DNA of 11,793 nt. It comes from CAZRZN01 sp964604565. GTDB taxonomy: Bacteria > Pseudomonadota > Alphaproteobacteria > Rhodobacterales > Rhodobacteraceae. The position numbers and the translations under genes are program-made. The stretch spans positions 1 through 11,793 of the forward strand of contig CAZRZN010000122.1 in the NCBI GenBank assembly GCA_964604565.1. The letters are read 5' to 3'. Below, one piece after another: positions 1 to 6,824 of the stretch; within the stretch, counting starts at the first letter, position 1; the number at the start of each line of letters is the position of its first letter. Under the pieces are notes generated by a model. The model did not search any database, was not told the origin of the DNA, and was given only the letters and a program-made list of their open reading frames with translations.

Positions 1-570
1 TTTCGACGACTGGACAATGCTCGGGCCACTCACCCGTAGCGTGGCGCCTGCAAAATCCGCCCTGACGGATTCCTGCGCGTTGGCAAGCGCGTCGCGGCCG
101 GGGGTTCCGTACAAAAGGCTGACATGCGGGGCGTCAAGCTTGTACGAACGCGCGTTTGCCGAACGGGCCACCGTTTCACGCATGGACTGAAGGTCTGGTG
201 GGATCTCCACCGACAAGTGCAGGGCCATGAAATATTCGTCGGAGATTTCCACACTGCGGATGGGAATTTCCGATGGGATGAACCCACCCGTGAAACGCTT
301 CGCCAAACTCCTGACCTCTTCGAGCCCCAAGTCGATGTCACCCACCAGCGTCAGGTGAGGCTGAAATTCCGGAGCCGAAAATTGCCGGGAAAGACAAGAA
401 ATCGTCTCCTGCAATTTCAGGGCGCCTGGCCCCTGAAAGCTCAGCCAAATCGAATATCCCAAATGGACGTTCCCTTCGAATTCGTGTCGTTCCCGGCTTT
501 CAGAAAACTGGGAGGAGATCCCGGTCTTGCCCGCTGTGGCGCCCGTCGCTGCCGCTTGCGCGGAAGTCAC
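1..570 (-). CDS. 2H-superfamily cyclic phosphodiesterase-like protein (3' end outside window)
   Basis: Minus-strand frame open for 190 codons and cut by the left edge. It carries the two signature motifs of the 2H phosphoesterase superfamily: PHLTL with H72 and T74, and PHVSLLYG with H149 and S151. The strand before motif 1 (YSIWL, residues 39-43) and the HVSLLY wording resemble the cyclic phosphodiesterase branch (yeast Cpd1/plant CPDase) more than the RNA ligase/ThpR branch. Known members open 2',3'- or 1,2-cyclic phosphates to monoesters using the two histidines. No signal peptide is seen, so it is probably cytoplasmic. The start is a GTG at 570-568, overlapping the TGA of the upstream ABC ATPase gene (GTGA); the Shine-Dalgarno signal is weak, so translation is probably coupled. 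The first ~30 residues are Ala/Ser-rich and unlike the family, so the true start is slightly uncertain. Substrate unknown; its position suggests it acts on the product imported by the neighbouring transporter. Confidence 0.82.
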   Translation of the reverse strand, partial: MTSAQAAATGATAGKTGISSQFSESRERHEFEGNVHLGYSIWLSFQGPGALKLQETISCLSRQFSAPEFQPHLTLVGDIDLGLEEVRSLAKRFTGGFIPSEIPIRSVEISDEYFMALHLSVEIPPDLQSMRETVARSANARSYKLDAPHVSLLYGTPGRDALANAQESVRADFAGATLRVSGPSIVQSSK

Positions 571-1574
571 GCGGCTGCACGTTTGTTTCCATTGAACTTC
601 ATGGCGGATGCCCGATCCACAAACAGGCTGATCACCTGACCCGATTGAAGATTTGCAGTCTCTTGCGGGCTCAGTTGCGCAACGATGCTTTGTCCCGAGT
701 AGTCGCAGTGACACAGTGCGGTCGAACCAAGGTATTCCACAAGTTCAAGCCGGGCGTTGATATGCAGATCATTGCCGTTTGTGGCCGAAAGCTTCAGATG
801 CTCGGGCCGGATGCCATACACTTCGTCGGATGCAAGTGTGCCCAGGTCGCCAGCTATGAAGTTCATCGAAGGGGATCCAAGGAAGCCGGCCACGAAGCGT
901 GTGCGAGGGTTCTCGTAAAGGTCCTGTGGCATGCCGACCTGTTCGACATTTCCGTTGTCGAGGACGACGATGCGATCGGCCAAGGTCATCGCTTCGGTCT
1001 GGTCGTGCGTGACATAGATCGAGGTGGCGCCCAATTCGTCATGAAGCTTGCGGATCTCGACGCGCATCTGACTCCGGAGTTTTGCATCCAGATTGGACAG
1101 CGGCTCATCGAATAGGAACAAGCCGGTGTCGCGAACCATTGCACGCGCCATGGCAACCCGCTGCCGCTGGCCACCGGAAAGCTGCTTGGGTTTCCGGTCC
1201 ATGTATGCCCCGAGTTGAACGATTTCCGATACGCGGGTCACGCGGTCCTGAATCTCGGCTTTGGACAAGCCTTGCACCTTGAGAGCGAAGGCGAGATTGT
1301 CGAAGACCGTCATGTGCGGATAAAGCGCATAGTTCTGGAAAACCATGGCAAGGCCGCGATCCTTTGGCGGGAGATCGTTGACCCGGCGCCCGGCAATGGA
1401 ACAGTCTCCGCTGGAAATTTCCTCCAGCCCCGCGATCATGCGCAGCAGAGTCGATTTTCCCGAGCCCGATGGACCTACCAGCACGACGAACTCTCCCTTG
1501 GCGATCGACAAGGAGATGCTCTCTATGACGCGGGTCGTCCCGTAAGCCTTGCCAACTTTTGACAATTCGATCAC
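567..1574 (-). CDS. UgpC/MalK-type ABC transporter ATP-binding protein
   Basis: ATPase of 335 residues that powers a carbohydrate-type ABC importer at the inner face of the membrane. All motifs are intact: Walker A GPSGSGKST (34-42), Q-loop Q80, signature LSGGQ (132-136), Walker B with D156-E157, D-loop NLDA and switch H190. A MalK-like C-terminal regulatory (TOBE-type) domain follows from about residue 235, with the family GIRPEHL motif; overall it is slightly shorter than MalK or UgpC. The start is GTG at 1574-1572 with an AAAGGA ribosome site just upstream; it overlaps the regulator's TGA (GTGA). The permeases and binding protein it most likely serves lie on the opposite strand across the divergent promoter, so the ATPase is transcribed with the regulator rather than with its membrane partners. 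Substrate cannot be read from an ATPase of this family. Confidence 0.95.
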   Translation of the reverse strand: MIELSKVGKAYGTTRVIESISLSIAKGEFVVLVGPSGSGKSTLLRMIAGLEEISSGDCSIAGRRVNDLPPKDRGLAMVFQNYALYPHMTVFDNLAFALKVQGLSKAEIQDRVTRVSEIVQLGAYMDRKPKQLSGGQRQRVAMARAMVRDTGLFLFDEPLSNLDAKLRSQMRVEIRKLHDELGATSIYVTHDQTEAMTLADRIVVLDNGNVEQVGMPQDLYENPRTRFVAGFLGSPSMNFIAGDLGTLASDEVYGIRPEHLKLSATNGNDLHINARLELVEYLGSTALCHCDYSGQSIVAQLSPQETANLQSGQVISLFVDRASAMKFNGNKRAAA

Positions 1575-2602
1575 TGATCGTCCTTTCGAGTGTCCTGTGC
1601 GGCCGCAAGGCCGCCAATATTGCTGAATGCCGGTGTCGTGCCCCGCAATTTCAAACGCAGGGGTGCCCTGTGCGTGATGGCACTGATTTCGGGGTTTGCC
1701 AGCCGTTCATCCAGACGGGCGGCAATCCATTCCGCGATCTGGCGCGGAGACTGATGCAGCGTTGTCAGATTGAAAAAAGGCGACGAGGCCATGTCGATAT
1801 CATCAAAGCCGGCGATCATGACGTCTTGCGGGATCTCCAGCCCAAGTTGCACGGCCGCTTCCATCACGCCGAAGGCCAGCACATCGTTGGCGCAGAATAC
1901 CGCCTGCGGTCTGGTCTTCGATGAGAAGGCGCCAAGGGCGAGTTCCCTGGCGCTTGACTTGGAGCATTCGAGGACCTCCATGGAAATTCCATTGCCCAGA
2001 CCCTCCCGGAAACCTGCTCCGCGCTCATCGTCGGAAAAGGTCTTGCGCTGGTGCCGGACATACATGGCGCGCTCGACGCCCGCATGTCGGAACAACTCGC
2101 CTATCATGCGGGAGGCCGGTTGGTTGTCCGCGACGATGCAGTCGACGCCCGGCGCATCGAGGGTCCGGCCGTAGATCACCACCGGAACGCCCAGTTCGAC
2201 AAAGCGGTTGGCGGTGTCCTTGGACAGAAGCCCGGCTGCGACGATGATTCCGTCGACCTGGTAGTCCAGCGCAACCATCGCGCCGGGGTCATTCTCGCCG
2301 TAGTCGGCGGGGACGACCAACAACCTTCGGCCGCTTTGTTGAAGGCTTTGCGACAGTGCCTCGACCAGTTGGGCATCAAAGGGGTTGTGAAGCCGGCCGA
2401 CAACCAGCGCGACCAAGTTTGTCCGAGAACTGGTCAGACTTCTGGCCATCATGCTGGGCCGGTAATTCAACATGTCTGCTGCTGCGCGCACCTTCTGGGC
2501 AATGTCGGCTGCCACCGATGGTTCCTTTGAGAACACGCGACTCACCGTGGCTGCGGAAACCCCGGCCTGCGCGGCAACGTCTTTGATGGTGGTACGCCTC
2601 AT
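1571..2602 (-). CDS. LacI-family transcriptional regulator
   Basis: Repressor of 343 residues. The N-terminal helix-turn-helix (TIKDVAAQAGVSAATVSRVF, about 5-24) and the hinge segment ARSL (53-56, where Leu56 is the residue that intercalates at the operator centre in LacI/PurR) are intact. The rest is a periplasmic-binding-protein-like effector domain, with typical family segments CANDVLAFG and GFDDID in the second half. It is the first gene of the minus-strand arm and is translationally linked to the ATPase gene. A near-palindromic site lies 22 bases upstream of its ATG, so autoregulation and control of the divergent transporter genes are likely. The natural effector is probably the imported compound or its first product. 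The ATG start is preceded by only a weak Shine-Dalgarno sequence. Confidence 0.95.
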   Translation of the reverse strand: MRRTTIKDVAAQAGVSAATVSRVFSKEPSVAADIAQKVRAAADMLNYRPSMMARSLTSSRTNLVALVVGRLHNPFDAQLVEALSQSLQQSGRRLLVVPADYGENDPGAMVALDYQVDGIIVAAGLLSKDTANRFVELGVPVVIYGRTLDAPGVDCIVADNQPASRMIGELFRHAGVERAMYVRHQRKTFSDDERGAGFREGLGNGISMEVLECSKSSARELALGAFSSKTRPQAVFCANDVLAFGVMEAAVQLGLEIPQDVMIAGFDDIDMASSPFFNLTTLHQSPRQIAEWIAARLDERLANPEISAITHRAPLRLKLRGTTPAFSNIGGLAAAQDTRKDDQ

Positions 2603-2622
2603 CCCGACTTTATGTCAGCGCC

Positions 2623-2635
2623 AGAAACCGTTTTC
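2623..2635. promoter_or_regulatory. Putative LacI-type operator O1
   Basis: AGAAACCGTTTTC. The last 12 bases form a near-perfect palindrome with a central CpG (half-sites GAAACC and GAAAAC, 5 of 6 matching), the standard form of LacI-family operators. It lies just upstream of the regulator's own start codon, and the same 12-base core occurs again 64 bases away. Confidence 0.65.
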
Positions 2636-2674
2636 AAGAAAATACGCAAGTCTCTATGAGCTAATGCTTATGTG

Positions 2675-2703
2675 TTGCGAATTTTGAGAAACCGTTTTAT
2701 CTA
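2675..2703 (+). promoter_or_regulatory. Possible promoter for the binding protein/permease operon
   Basis: TTGCGA (2675-2680), a 17-base spacer and TATCTA (2698-2703) form a weak sigma70-like pair. Operator O2 lies in the spacer and touches the -10, which would suit repression by occlusion. The -10 match is poor (3 of 6), so the assignment is tentative. Confidence 0.3.
2687..2699. promoter_or_regulatory. Putative LacI-type operator O2
   Basis: AGAAACCGTTTTA, identical to O1 in 12 of 13 positions and in the same orientation, with a central CpG. Its spacing from O1 is 64 bases, close to six helical turns, so a tetrameric or paired regulator could contact both sites on one DNA face. It lies 45 bases before the start of the binding-protein gene. 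Confidence 0.6.
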
Positions 2704-2743
2704 GATCACACGTATTGGCCCGAAACGGGCGGGAGGAGGAAAA

Positions 2744-3967
2744 ATGACTTTTCACAAAAACGTGGCCGCGCTGACCATCGCCGCGATGATGGCCGGGAGC
2801 GGCGCCACGGCTGCCGATCTGGTGATCGCCGGGCGTGACGGTGGTTACGGCACCGCGCTTGAAATGGCGGTTGAGGCCTTCCAGGAGGCGAATCCCGATC
2901 TTCAAGTCGACCGGCTGGAGCTGCCCTACAGCGGCCTTCTGGAGAAAATCACGATCTCCATGCGCGAGCGTGCGGCCGCCTATGATGTCATCATGCTGGA
3001 TGACACCTGGGCGACCGAGTTCATGTCCCGGGAATGGCTTGCCGATCTGGATGAACTGGGCGGTGGCATCGATGACGACTTTGTCGAGGCGGCTGTCGAT
3101 GTCTCCCGCTATCCTGTCGGCACCGGACCGCTTTATGCGGTTCCTTTCGTCGGCAATGTCGAGATGTTTGCCTACCGCTCTGACCTGATGGATCGCCCCG
3201 AGTCCTGGACCGATGTGCTGGAGTCGGCCAAGCGGGTGTCGGAATCGAACGAAGACGTTTCCGGTGTCGTGTTCCGTGGCATCAAGGCGAACCCGATCGT
3301 CACCGGGTTTCTGCCGATCCTGTGGGCGCATGGCGCACAAGTCGTGGCCGACGACGGCAGCGCGGCGCTGAACAGCCCCGAGGCGCTCGAGGCGCTGTCT
3401 CTCTACCTTGAGCTGAAGAAATACGCCCCAAAAGGTGTGGAGACCTACAATTCGTCGGAAGTTCGCGATGCATTGATGCAGGGCAAAACTGCGATGTCGA
3501 TCGAACTGTGGCCGTCTTGGGCCCCGTCGCTCGATGATCCCGAACTCTCGCGCGTTCCCGGAAAGATCGAAGTGATTGCGGCGCCCGGACAGAACGTTGG
3601 TCCCAGCCCGATGCTCGGCTCCTGGCTTCTTGCGGTTCCGGCCGATGCGCCCAATCCGGAGCGCGGTCGCGCCTTCATCGACTTCATCACTTCGGTCGAG
3701 TTCCAGAAGAAACTTGCATTGGAAATCGGGCAGCCTCCGACCCGCTCGAGCGTCTACACCGATGCCGATGTCGTCGGGAAATACCGCTGGTATCCCAACC
3801 AGCTTGCGGCCTTGCAAAATGCCAAGCCGCGCCCGCGTATCCAACAGTGGAACCGGGTGGAAACGATCCTCGGCGACTATCTGCAGCTTGCCTTGATCGG
3901 CGAGTTGAGCCCTGAGGTGGCGCTGGAAGAGGCGCACGCGCAAATCGACAAAGCCCTGAGCCGGTAA
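2744..3967 (+). CDS. Periplasmic sugar-type ABC transporter substrate-binding protein
   Basis: Extracellular solute-binding protein of 407 residues, of the UgpB/MalE-like family 1 type. A Sec signal peptide is visible (lysine at 5, hydrophobic core from about 7 to 18, AXA-type cleavage near residues 21-24), with no lipobox cysteine, so the mature protein should be free in the periplasm. The mature part opens with a beta-strand followed by a Gly-rich turn and a predicted helix, as usual for the fold. The ATG at 2744 has a strong GGAGGAGG site (2732-2739). It is the first gene of the plus-strand arm, under the two operator-like sites, and is followed by a stem-loop before the permease genes. 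It gives the importer its specificity; I cannot read the ligand from sequence, and neighbouring phosphoesterases hint at a phosphorylated sugar or polyol. Confidence 0.93.
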   Translation: MTFHKNVAALTIAAMMAGSGATAADLVIAGRDGGYGTALEMAVEAFQEANPDLQVDRLELPYSGLLEKITISMRERAAAYDVIMLDDTWATEFMSREWLADLDELGGGIDDDFVEAAVDVSRYPVGTGPLYAVPFVGNVEMFAYRSDLMDRPESWTDVLESAKRVSESNEDVSGVVFRGIKANPIVTGFLPILWAHGAQVVADDGSAALNSPEALEALSLYLELKKYAPKGVETYNSSEVRDALMQGKTAMSIELWPSWAPSLDDPELSRVPGKIEVIAAPGQNVGPSPMLGSWLLAVPADAPNPERGRAFIDFITSVEFQKKLALEIGQPPTRSSVYTDADVVGKYRWYPNQLAALQNAKPRPRIQQWNRVETILGDYLQLALIGELSPEVALEEAHAQIDKALSR

Positions 3968-3983
3968 ACTGCGTCGATCAGAA

Positions 3984-4010
3984 GGGTGCCTGCACTCCAG
4001 CCGGGCACCC
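3984..4010 (+). promoter_or_regulatory. Intra-operon stem-loop after the binding-protein gene
   Basis: GGGTGCC (3984-3990) pairs perfectly with GGCACCC (4004-4010) across a 13-base loop, in the 68-base gap between binding protein and first permease. No T-run follows, so it is not a classical terminator. Such hairpins behind binding-protein genes often protect the upstream mRNA and raise binding protein over permeases; that role is inferred here. Confidence 0.55.
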
Positions 4011-4035
4011 CCCTATTCCAGAAGGACGGCGATCC

Positions 4036-4902
4036 ATGCAACGAAACCGCGGGATACTTGCATTGGGGCTTCTGGCGCCGGCAATCTTCTTGTTTCTGGC
4101 TTTGACGATCTACCCCCTTGCACGGGTTCTTGCGCTATCGCTGTTCGCCACGGACTATGGCTTCGAAGGCGCGACGTATGTCGGAACAGAGAATTACTCA
4201 GATCTGATTGGGCACCGGTTCTTCCGCACGGCAGCGTGGAATACTCTCGTCTTTGCCGTCCTCGCCACGGTCAGCGAGGTCGGCATCGGGTTGACGCTGG
4301 CCTTGCTGGTCAATGGCAAGATGCCCGGAAGCCGGTTCGTCGTTCCGGCCCTTCTGGCACCCTATGTGCTGTCGACGATGGTTGTAACAGCCATATGGCG
4401 CGCTTGGTTTCACTATGATTTCGGTTATCTCAACAACCTGCTGCGGGCCGTCGACCTGCCGCCGGTGGAATGGTTGTTCAATCCCGACATCGCGATGTTG
4501 TCGCTCGTTCTGGTGGATGCGTGGCAGACATCGCCCCTGACATTTCTCATCATCCTTGCAGGACTACAGGCCGTTCCCGAAGAGATCTATGAAGCGGCGC
4601 GGGTCGACGGCGCAGGACCACGGCACATCTTCTTCGGGATCACCCTGCCACTTCTAATGCCTTACCTGTTCCTCGCCGCACTCCTGCGCAGCGTCGATGC
4701 CTTCAAGATATTCGACAAGGTGTTCGCGTTGACCGGCGGGGGACCGGGGCAGGCCACGGAAACGTTGTCGATGTATGTTTATCGGCTTGGCTTCAGGTTC
4801 TTCGACGTGGGGGCGGCATCGGCAGCGGCCATCATCATGGTCATTATCTCGGGCCTGCTTGCGTTGATCTATGCCTTCAAGCTTGTCGGAGACAAATCAT
4901 GA
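4036..4902 (+). CDS. ABC transporter permease, MalF/UgpA type
   Basis: Inner-membrane permease of 288 residues with about six hydrophobic segments, the first at residues 8-30. The cytoplasmic EAA loop reads EAARVDGAG (186-194) followed by ITLP, fitting the EAA-x3-G-x9-I-x-LP consensus that docks on the ATPase. The segment FALTGGGPG near the C-terminus is typical of the MalF/UgpA (permease 1) subfamily. The ATG at 4036 has a GAAGGA site 9 bases upstream. Its last four bases overlap the next permease gene (ATGA). It forms the translocation pore with the following permease. Confidence 0.94.
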   Translation: MQRNRGILALGLLAPAIFLFLALTIYPLARVLALSLFATDYGFEGATYVGTENYSDLIGHRFFRTAAWNTLVFAVLATVSEVGIGLTLALLVNGKMPGSRFVVPALLAPYVLSTMVVTAIWRAWFHYDFGYLNNLLRAVDLPPVEWLFNPDIAMLSLVLVDAWQTSPLTFLIILAGLQAVPEEIYEAARVDGAGPRHIFFGITLPLLMPYLFLAALLRSVDAFKIFDKVFALTGGGPGQATETLSMYVYRLGFRFFDVGAASAAAIIMVIISGLLALIYAFKLVGDKS

Positions 4903-5723
4903 TCGGCAAGCGTCAGGATGCGATCCGCATAGGTGTGACCTATATAGTCACTGCGATTTTCTTCGTTCCGATCCTCTGGATGATCACGACGTCGGTGCGC
5001 CCGCCGATCGACTATGTCTCAACGTCGATTTCGCTGATCCCGTCGCAGGCCACGCTGGAGCACTACAGGGAGTTGATTCAGGCGGACTTGCTGGGCAAGT
5101 TCCTCAACAGTGTCATCGTTGCCGTGGGCACCACGGCCCTTGCCCTCGCCGCGGGCTTTCCTGCGGCCTATGCATTGGTCAGGATCCGCTTTCCGGCCCG
5201 GCTGGATCTTGTCTTCCTGATGTTTGTCCTGCTGGTCAAGCTGACCCCGCCGATTTCCCTGGCGATTCCGCTCTATCAGGTGCTGCGCTCGCTGGGTCTT
5301 CTGGACACGTTGCTCGGGCTCATCGTCGTCTATCAGGTCTATGCCCTGCCATTCGCGATATGGATGCTGCTTGGCTTTGTTCGCGACGTCCCGGTCGAAT
5401 ACGAGGAGGCTGCCCTCGTCGATGGCGCGTCCCTGATCCGCCGGATGCGGTCCATCGTCCTGCCTGTCATGACACCCGGTCTGATCGCCACATCGGTATT
5501 CGTCGCCATACTCAGCTGGAACGAATTCGCCTATGCCCTTCTGTTCATCCAGTCGCCGGACAACTTCACGCTGCCGACTTTCATCGCGACACTGATTACC
5601 GAGGACGAGACTTTCTGGGGCAAGTTGTCCGCCGTCGGCTTGATGGCATCCCTGCCGATCCTTCTCATGGTGGGCTTCGTGCAAAAGGGCCTGACACGTG
5701 GGTTCGGCGGCGGGATCAAGTGA
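4899..5723 (+). CDS. ABC transporter permease, MalG/UgpE type
   Basis: Second inner-membrane permease, 274 residues, with an N-terminal membrane segment (about 12-30) and a periplasmic loop before the core membrane domain. The EAA loop EAALVDGAS (170-178) followed by IVLP matches the consensus. The segment WNEFAYALLF and a C-terminal GLTRGFGGGIK are typical of the MalG/UgpE subfamily. Its ATG overlaps the stop of the first permease (ATGA) and its TGA overlaps the start of the phosphatase gene (TGATG), so all three are probably translated as a coupled set. Confidence 0.94.
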   Translation: MIGKRQDAIRIGVTYIVTAIFFVPILWMITTSVRPPIDYVSTSISLIPSQATLEHYRELIQADLLGKFLNSVIVAVGTTALALAAGFPAAYALVRIRFPARLDLVFLMFVLLVKLTPPISLAIPLYQVLRSLGLLDTLLGLIVVYQVYALPFAIWMLLGFVRDVPVEYEEAALVDGASLIRRMRSIVLPVMTPGLIATSVFVAILSWNEFAYALLFIQSPDNFTLPTFIATLITEDETFWGKLSAVGLMASLPILLMVGFVQKGLTRGFGGGIK

Positions 5724-6523
5724 TGTCGACCGATGATGACGGGCGGTTTGAACTTGCAAAGGCCATCGCCATCGAGGGTGGCAACCTCGCGGTGAGCATG
5801 CGCGAGGCGCAGCGCGACGGGTTCAGGCAAAGAAAGGGGCATCAGGATTTCGTCACGGCGGCGGACCTCGCCGTAGAGAGCCTTGTCAGGCGGTGCATTC
5901 AGGAGCGTTTTCCCGAAGATTCCGTGCTTGGCGAAGAGCAGGGTATTTCGGGTTCGAGAGACTCGGTCTGGATCGTCGACCCGATCGACGGCACGACCAA
6001 CTACATGCGCGGCATGCCGGAATGGGCTGTCTCCATCGCATATTGCAAAGGCGGAAGCCTCGGGTTCGGGGCGATCTACGCTCCGGATATTGCAACCCTT
6101 GGCGCCGCAAGAAAAGGGCAGGGCGCGACGTTGAACACTGCGGTCGCCCGGGTATCCGGATGCGACAGGGAACAGGATGCGCTGGTGCTGCTGGGACGCT
6201 CGGATCGCGAAGGCGGTGGGCGCTATGTGAACTGCATCAAGGCCGTTCTTGCCCATGGAATGGAATACCGGCGAAACGGGTCGGCGGCATACAGTTTGCT
6301 TGCCGTCGCAGCGGGCCGGGCCGAAGCCTACTATGAGGCGCATCTGAACCCCTGGGACGTCGCCGCCGGTCTGGTGATCATCGAAGAAGCCAGCGGCAAG
6401 GTCAGACACCCATCCCTTGTCGAGTTCCTGGCAAAAGGCGGGCCGGTCCTCGCAAGCAATGCGCCTTTGCATGACAAGATCGCGTCGATCATTGATCGGG
6501 TGACAGAACTCCGGATCCATTGA
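5723..6523 (+). CDS. Inositol monophosphatase-family phosphatase
   Basis: Mg2+-dependent phosphomonoesterase of 266 residues. The family's metal and catalytic motifs are complete: DFVTAAD (42-48), GEE (70-72), WIVDPIDGTTNY (83-94, with metal ligands D86 and D89) and WDVAAG (211-216, metal ligand D212); an RNGSAA segment (184-189) corresponds to the substrate-side loop. Known members hydrolyse inositol-1-phosphate, 3'-phosphoadenosine 5'-phosphate, fructose 1,6-bisphosphate or histidinol phosphate; the sequence does not decide among these. The ATG at 5723 is preferred because it forms a TGATG junction with the permease. The same frame stays open upstream as far as about 4871, but that part is out of frame with both permeases and is not coding. 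As the last gene of the transporter operon it most likely dephosphorylates the imported compound. Confidence 0.93.
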   Translation: MSTDDDGRFELAKAIAIEGGNLAVSMREAQRDGFRQRKGHQDFVTAADLAVESLVRRCIQERFPEDSVLGEEQGISGSRDSVWIVDPIDGTTNYMRGMPEWAVSIAYCKGGSLGFGAIYAPDIATLGAARKGQGATLNTAVARVSGCDREQDALVLLGRSDREGGGRYVNCIKAVLAHGMEYRRNGSAAYSLLAVAAGRAEAYYEAHLNPWDVAAGLVIIEEASGKVRHPSLVEFLAKGGPVLASNAPLHDKIASIIDRVTELRIH

Positions 6524-6671
6524 GGTCGCATTGGCCACGGTGCTTGGCGCCAATCTCGGCCGGACGCCGCTCGCCTTCAAGGCGGACGTCATCATTCGCA
6601 GAATGATCTGGGCGACCGTCTTTCTGCATGGAGTCGGTGCGGCCTGCGCTTGGGCTGCTGACCCGGCTTGA
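6504..6671 (+). pseudogene. Possible relic of a membrane transporter (short open stretch)
   Basis: A 55-codon stretch between two stops, without a good start, contains ATVLGANLGRT followed by a hydrophobic segment (MIWATVFLHGVGAACAW). The VLGANLG wording recalls the repeat motif of Na+/phosphate cotransporters (NptA/YjbB type), but the match is short and made by eye. It overlaps the last 20 bases of the phosphatase gene in another frame. It could equally be chance. Confidence 0.2.
6591..6607. repeat. Perfect inverted repeat with 3-base loop
   Basis: ATCATTC (6591-6597), loop GCA, GAATGAT (6601-6607). The arms are AT-rich in a GC-rich setting. It lies 68 bases past the phosphatase stop and is not followed by a T-run, so a terminator role is unproven. 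Confidence 0.6.
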
Positions 6672-6756
6672 CGCACCGGCGGTTCTTCGCGGCATAGGGG
6701 ACACCGTCCTGTCCGGGCCAAGACTGGCTAGAATTGCTCTGACAGCACTCTCGACG

Positions 6757-6787
6757 GCGGGGAACTTGCTAAAAAGGTTATCCCCGC
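6757..6787. repeat. GC-rich inverted repeat, with a competing downstream arm
   Basis: GCGGGGA (6757-6763) pairs with TCCCCGC (6781-6787) around a 17-base A-rich loop. The CCCCG core (6782-6786) can instead pair with CGGGG at 6795-6799, so two hairpins are mutually exclusive. It sits between convergent genes, downstream of the DCC gene on the minus strand. Confidence 0.5.
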
Positions 6788-6824
6788 AAACGGACGGGGC
6801 GCATCCTGCCTTGGTCCGAGGCCG

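Larger units (their letters stand above)
6524..6824. other. Gene-poor gap between convergent genes
   Basis: 301 bases between the plus-strand phosphatase and the minus-strand DCC gene. I find no convincing complete gene. It holds a 10-base palindrome TTGGCGCCAA (6544-6553), a 7-base-arm hairpin at 6591-6607, a GC-rich hairpin at 6757-6787, and the possible transporter relic described separately. No hairpin has a T-run on either strand, so I cannot point to a classical terminator for either convergent operon. Confidence 0.6.

Noticed and set aside
124..639. Plus-strand open frame of 171 codons
   Set aside because: It is antisense to the 2H phosphoesterase frame, which carries both signature motifs; its own translation shows no domain.
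2654..3943. Minus-strand open frame of 429 codons
   Set aside because: It is antisense to the periplasmic binding protein with its signal peptide and strong ribosome site; the Arg/His-rich translation is typical of a shadow in GC-rich DNA.
4871..5722. A plus-strand open frame continuous with the phosphatase gene, suggesting a 550-residue fusion
   Set aside because: This part is out of frame with the clear MalG-type permease and its translation is Pro/Arg/Cys-rich without family motifs; the phosphatase starts at 5723 in a TGATG overlap.
6591..6607. Rho-independent terminator for the phosphatase operon
   Set aside because: The stem is perfect but AT-rich and followed by CTGGGCGACC rather than a T-run; kept only as a repeat.
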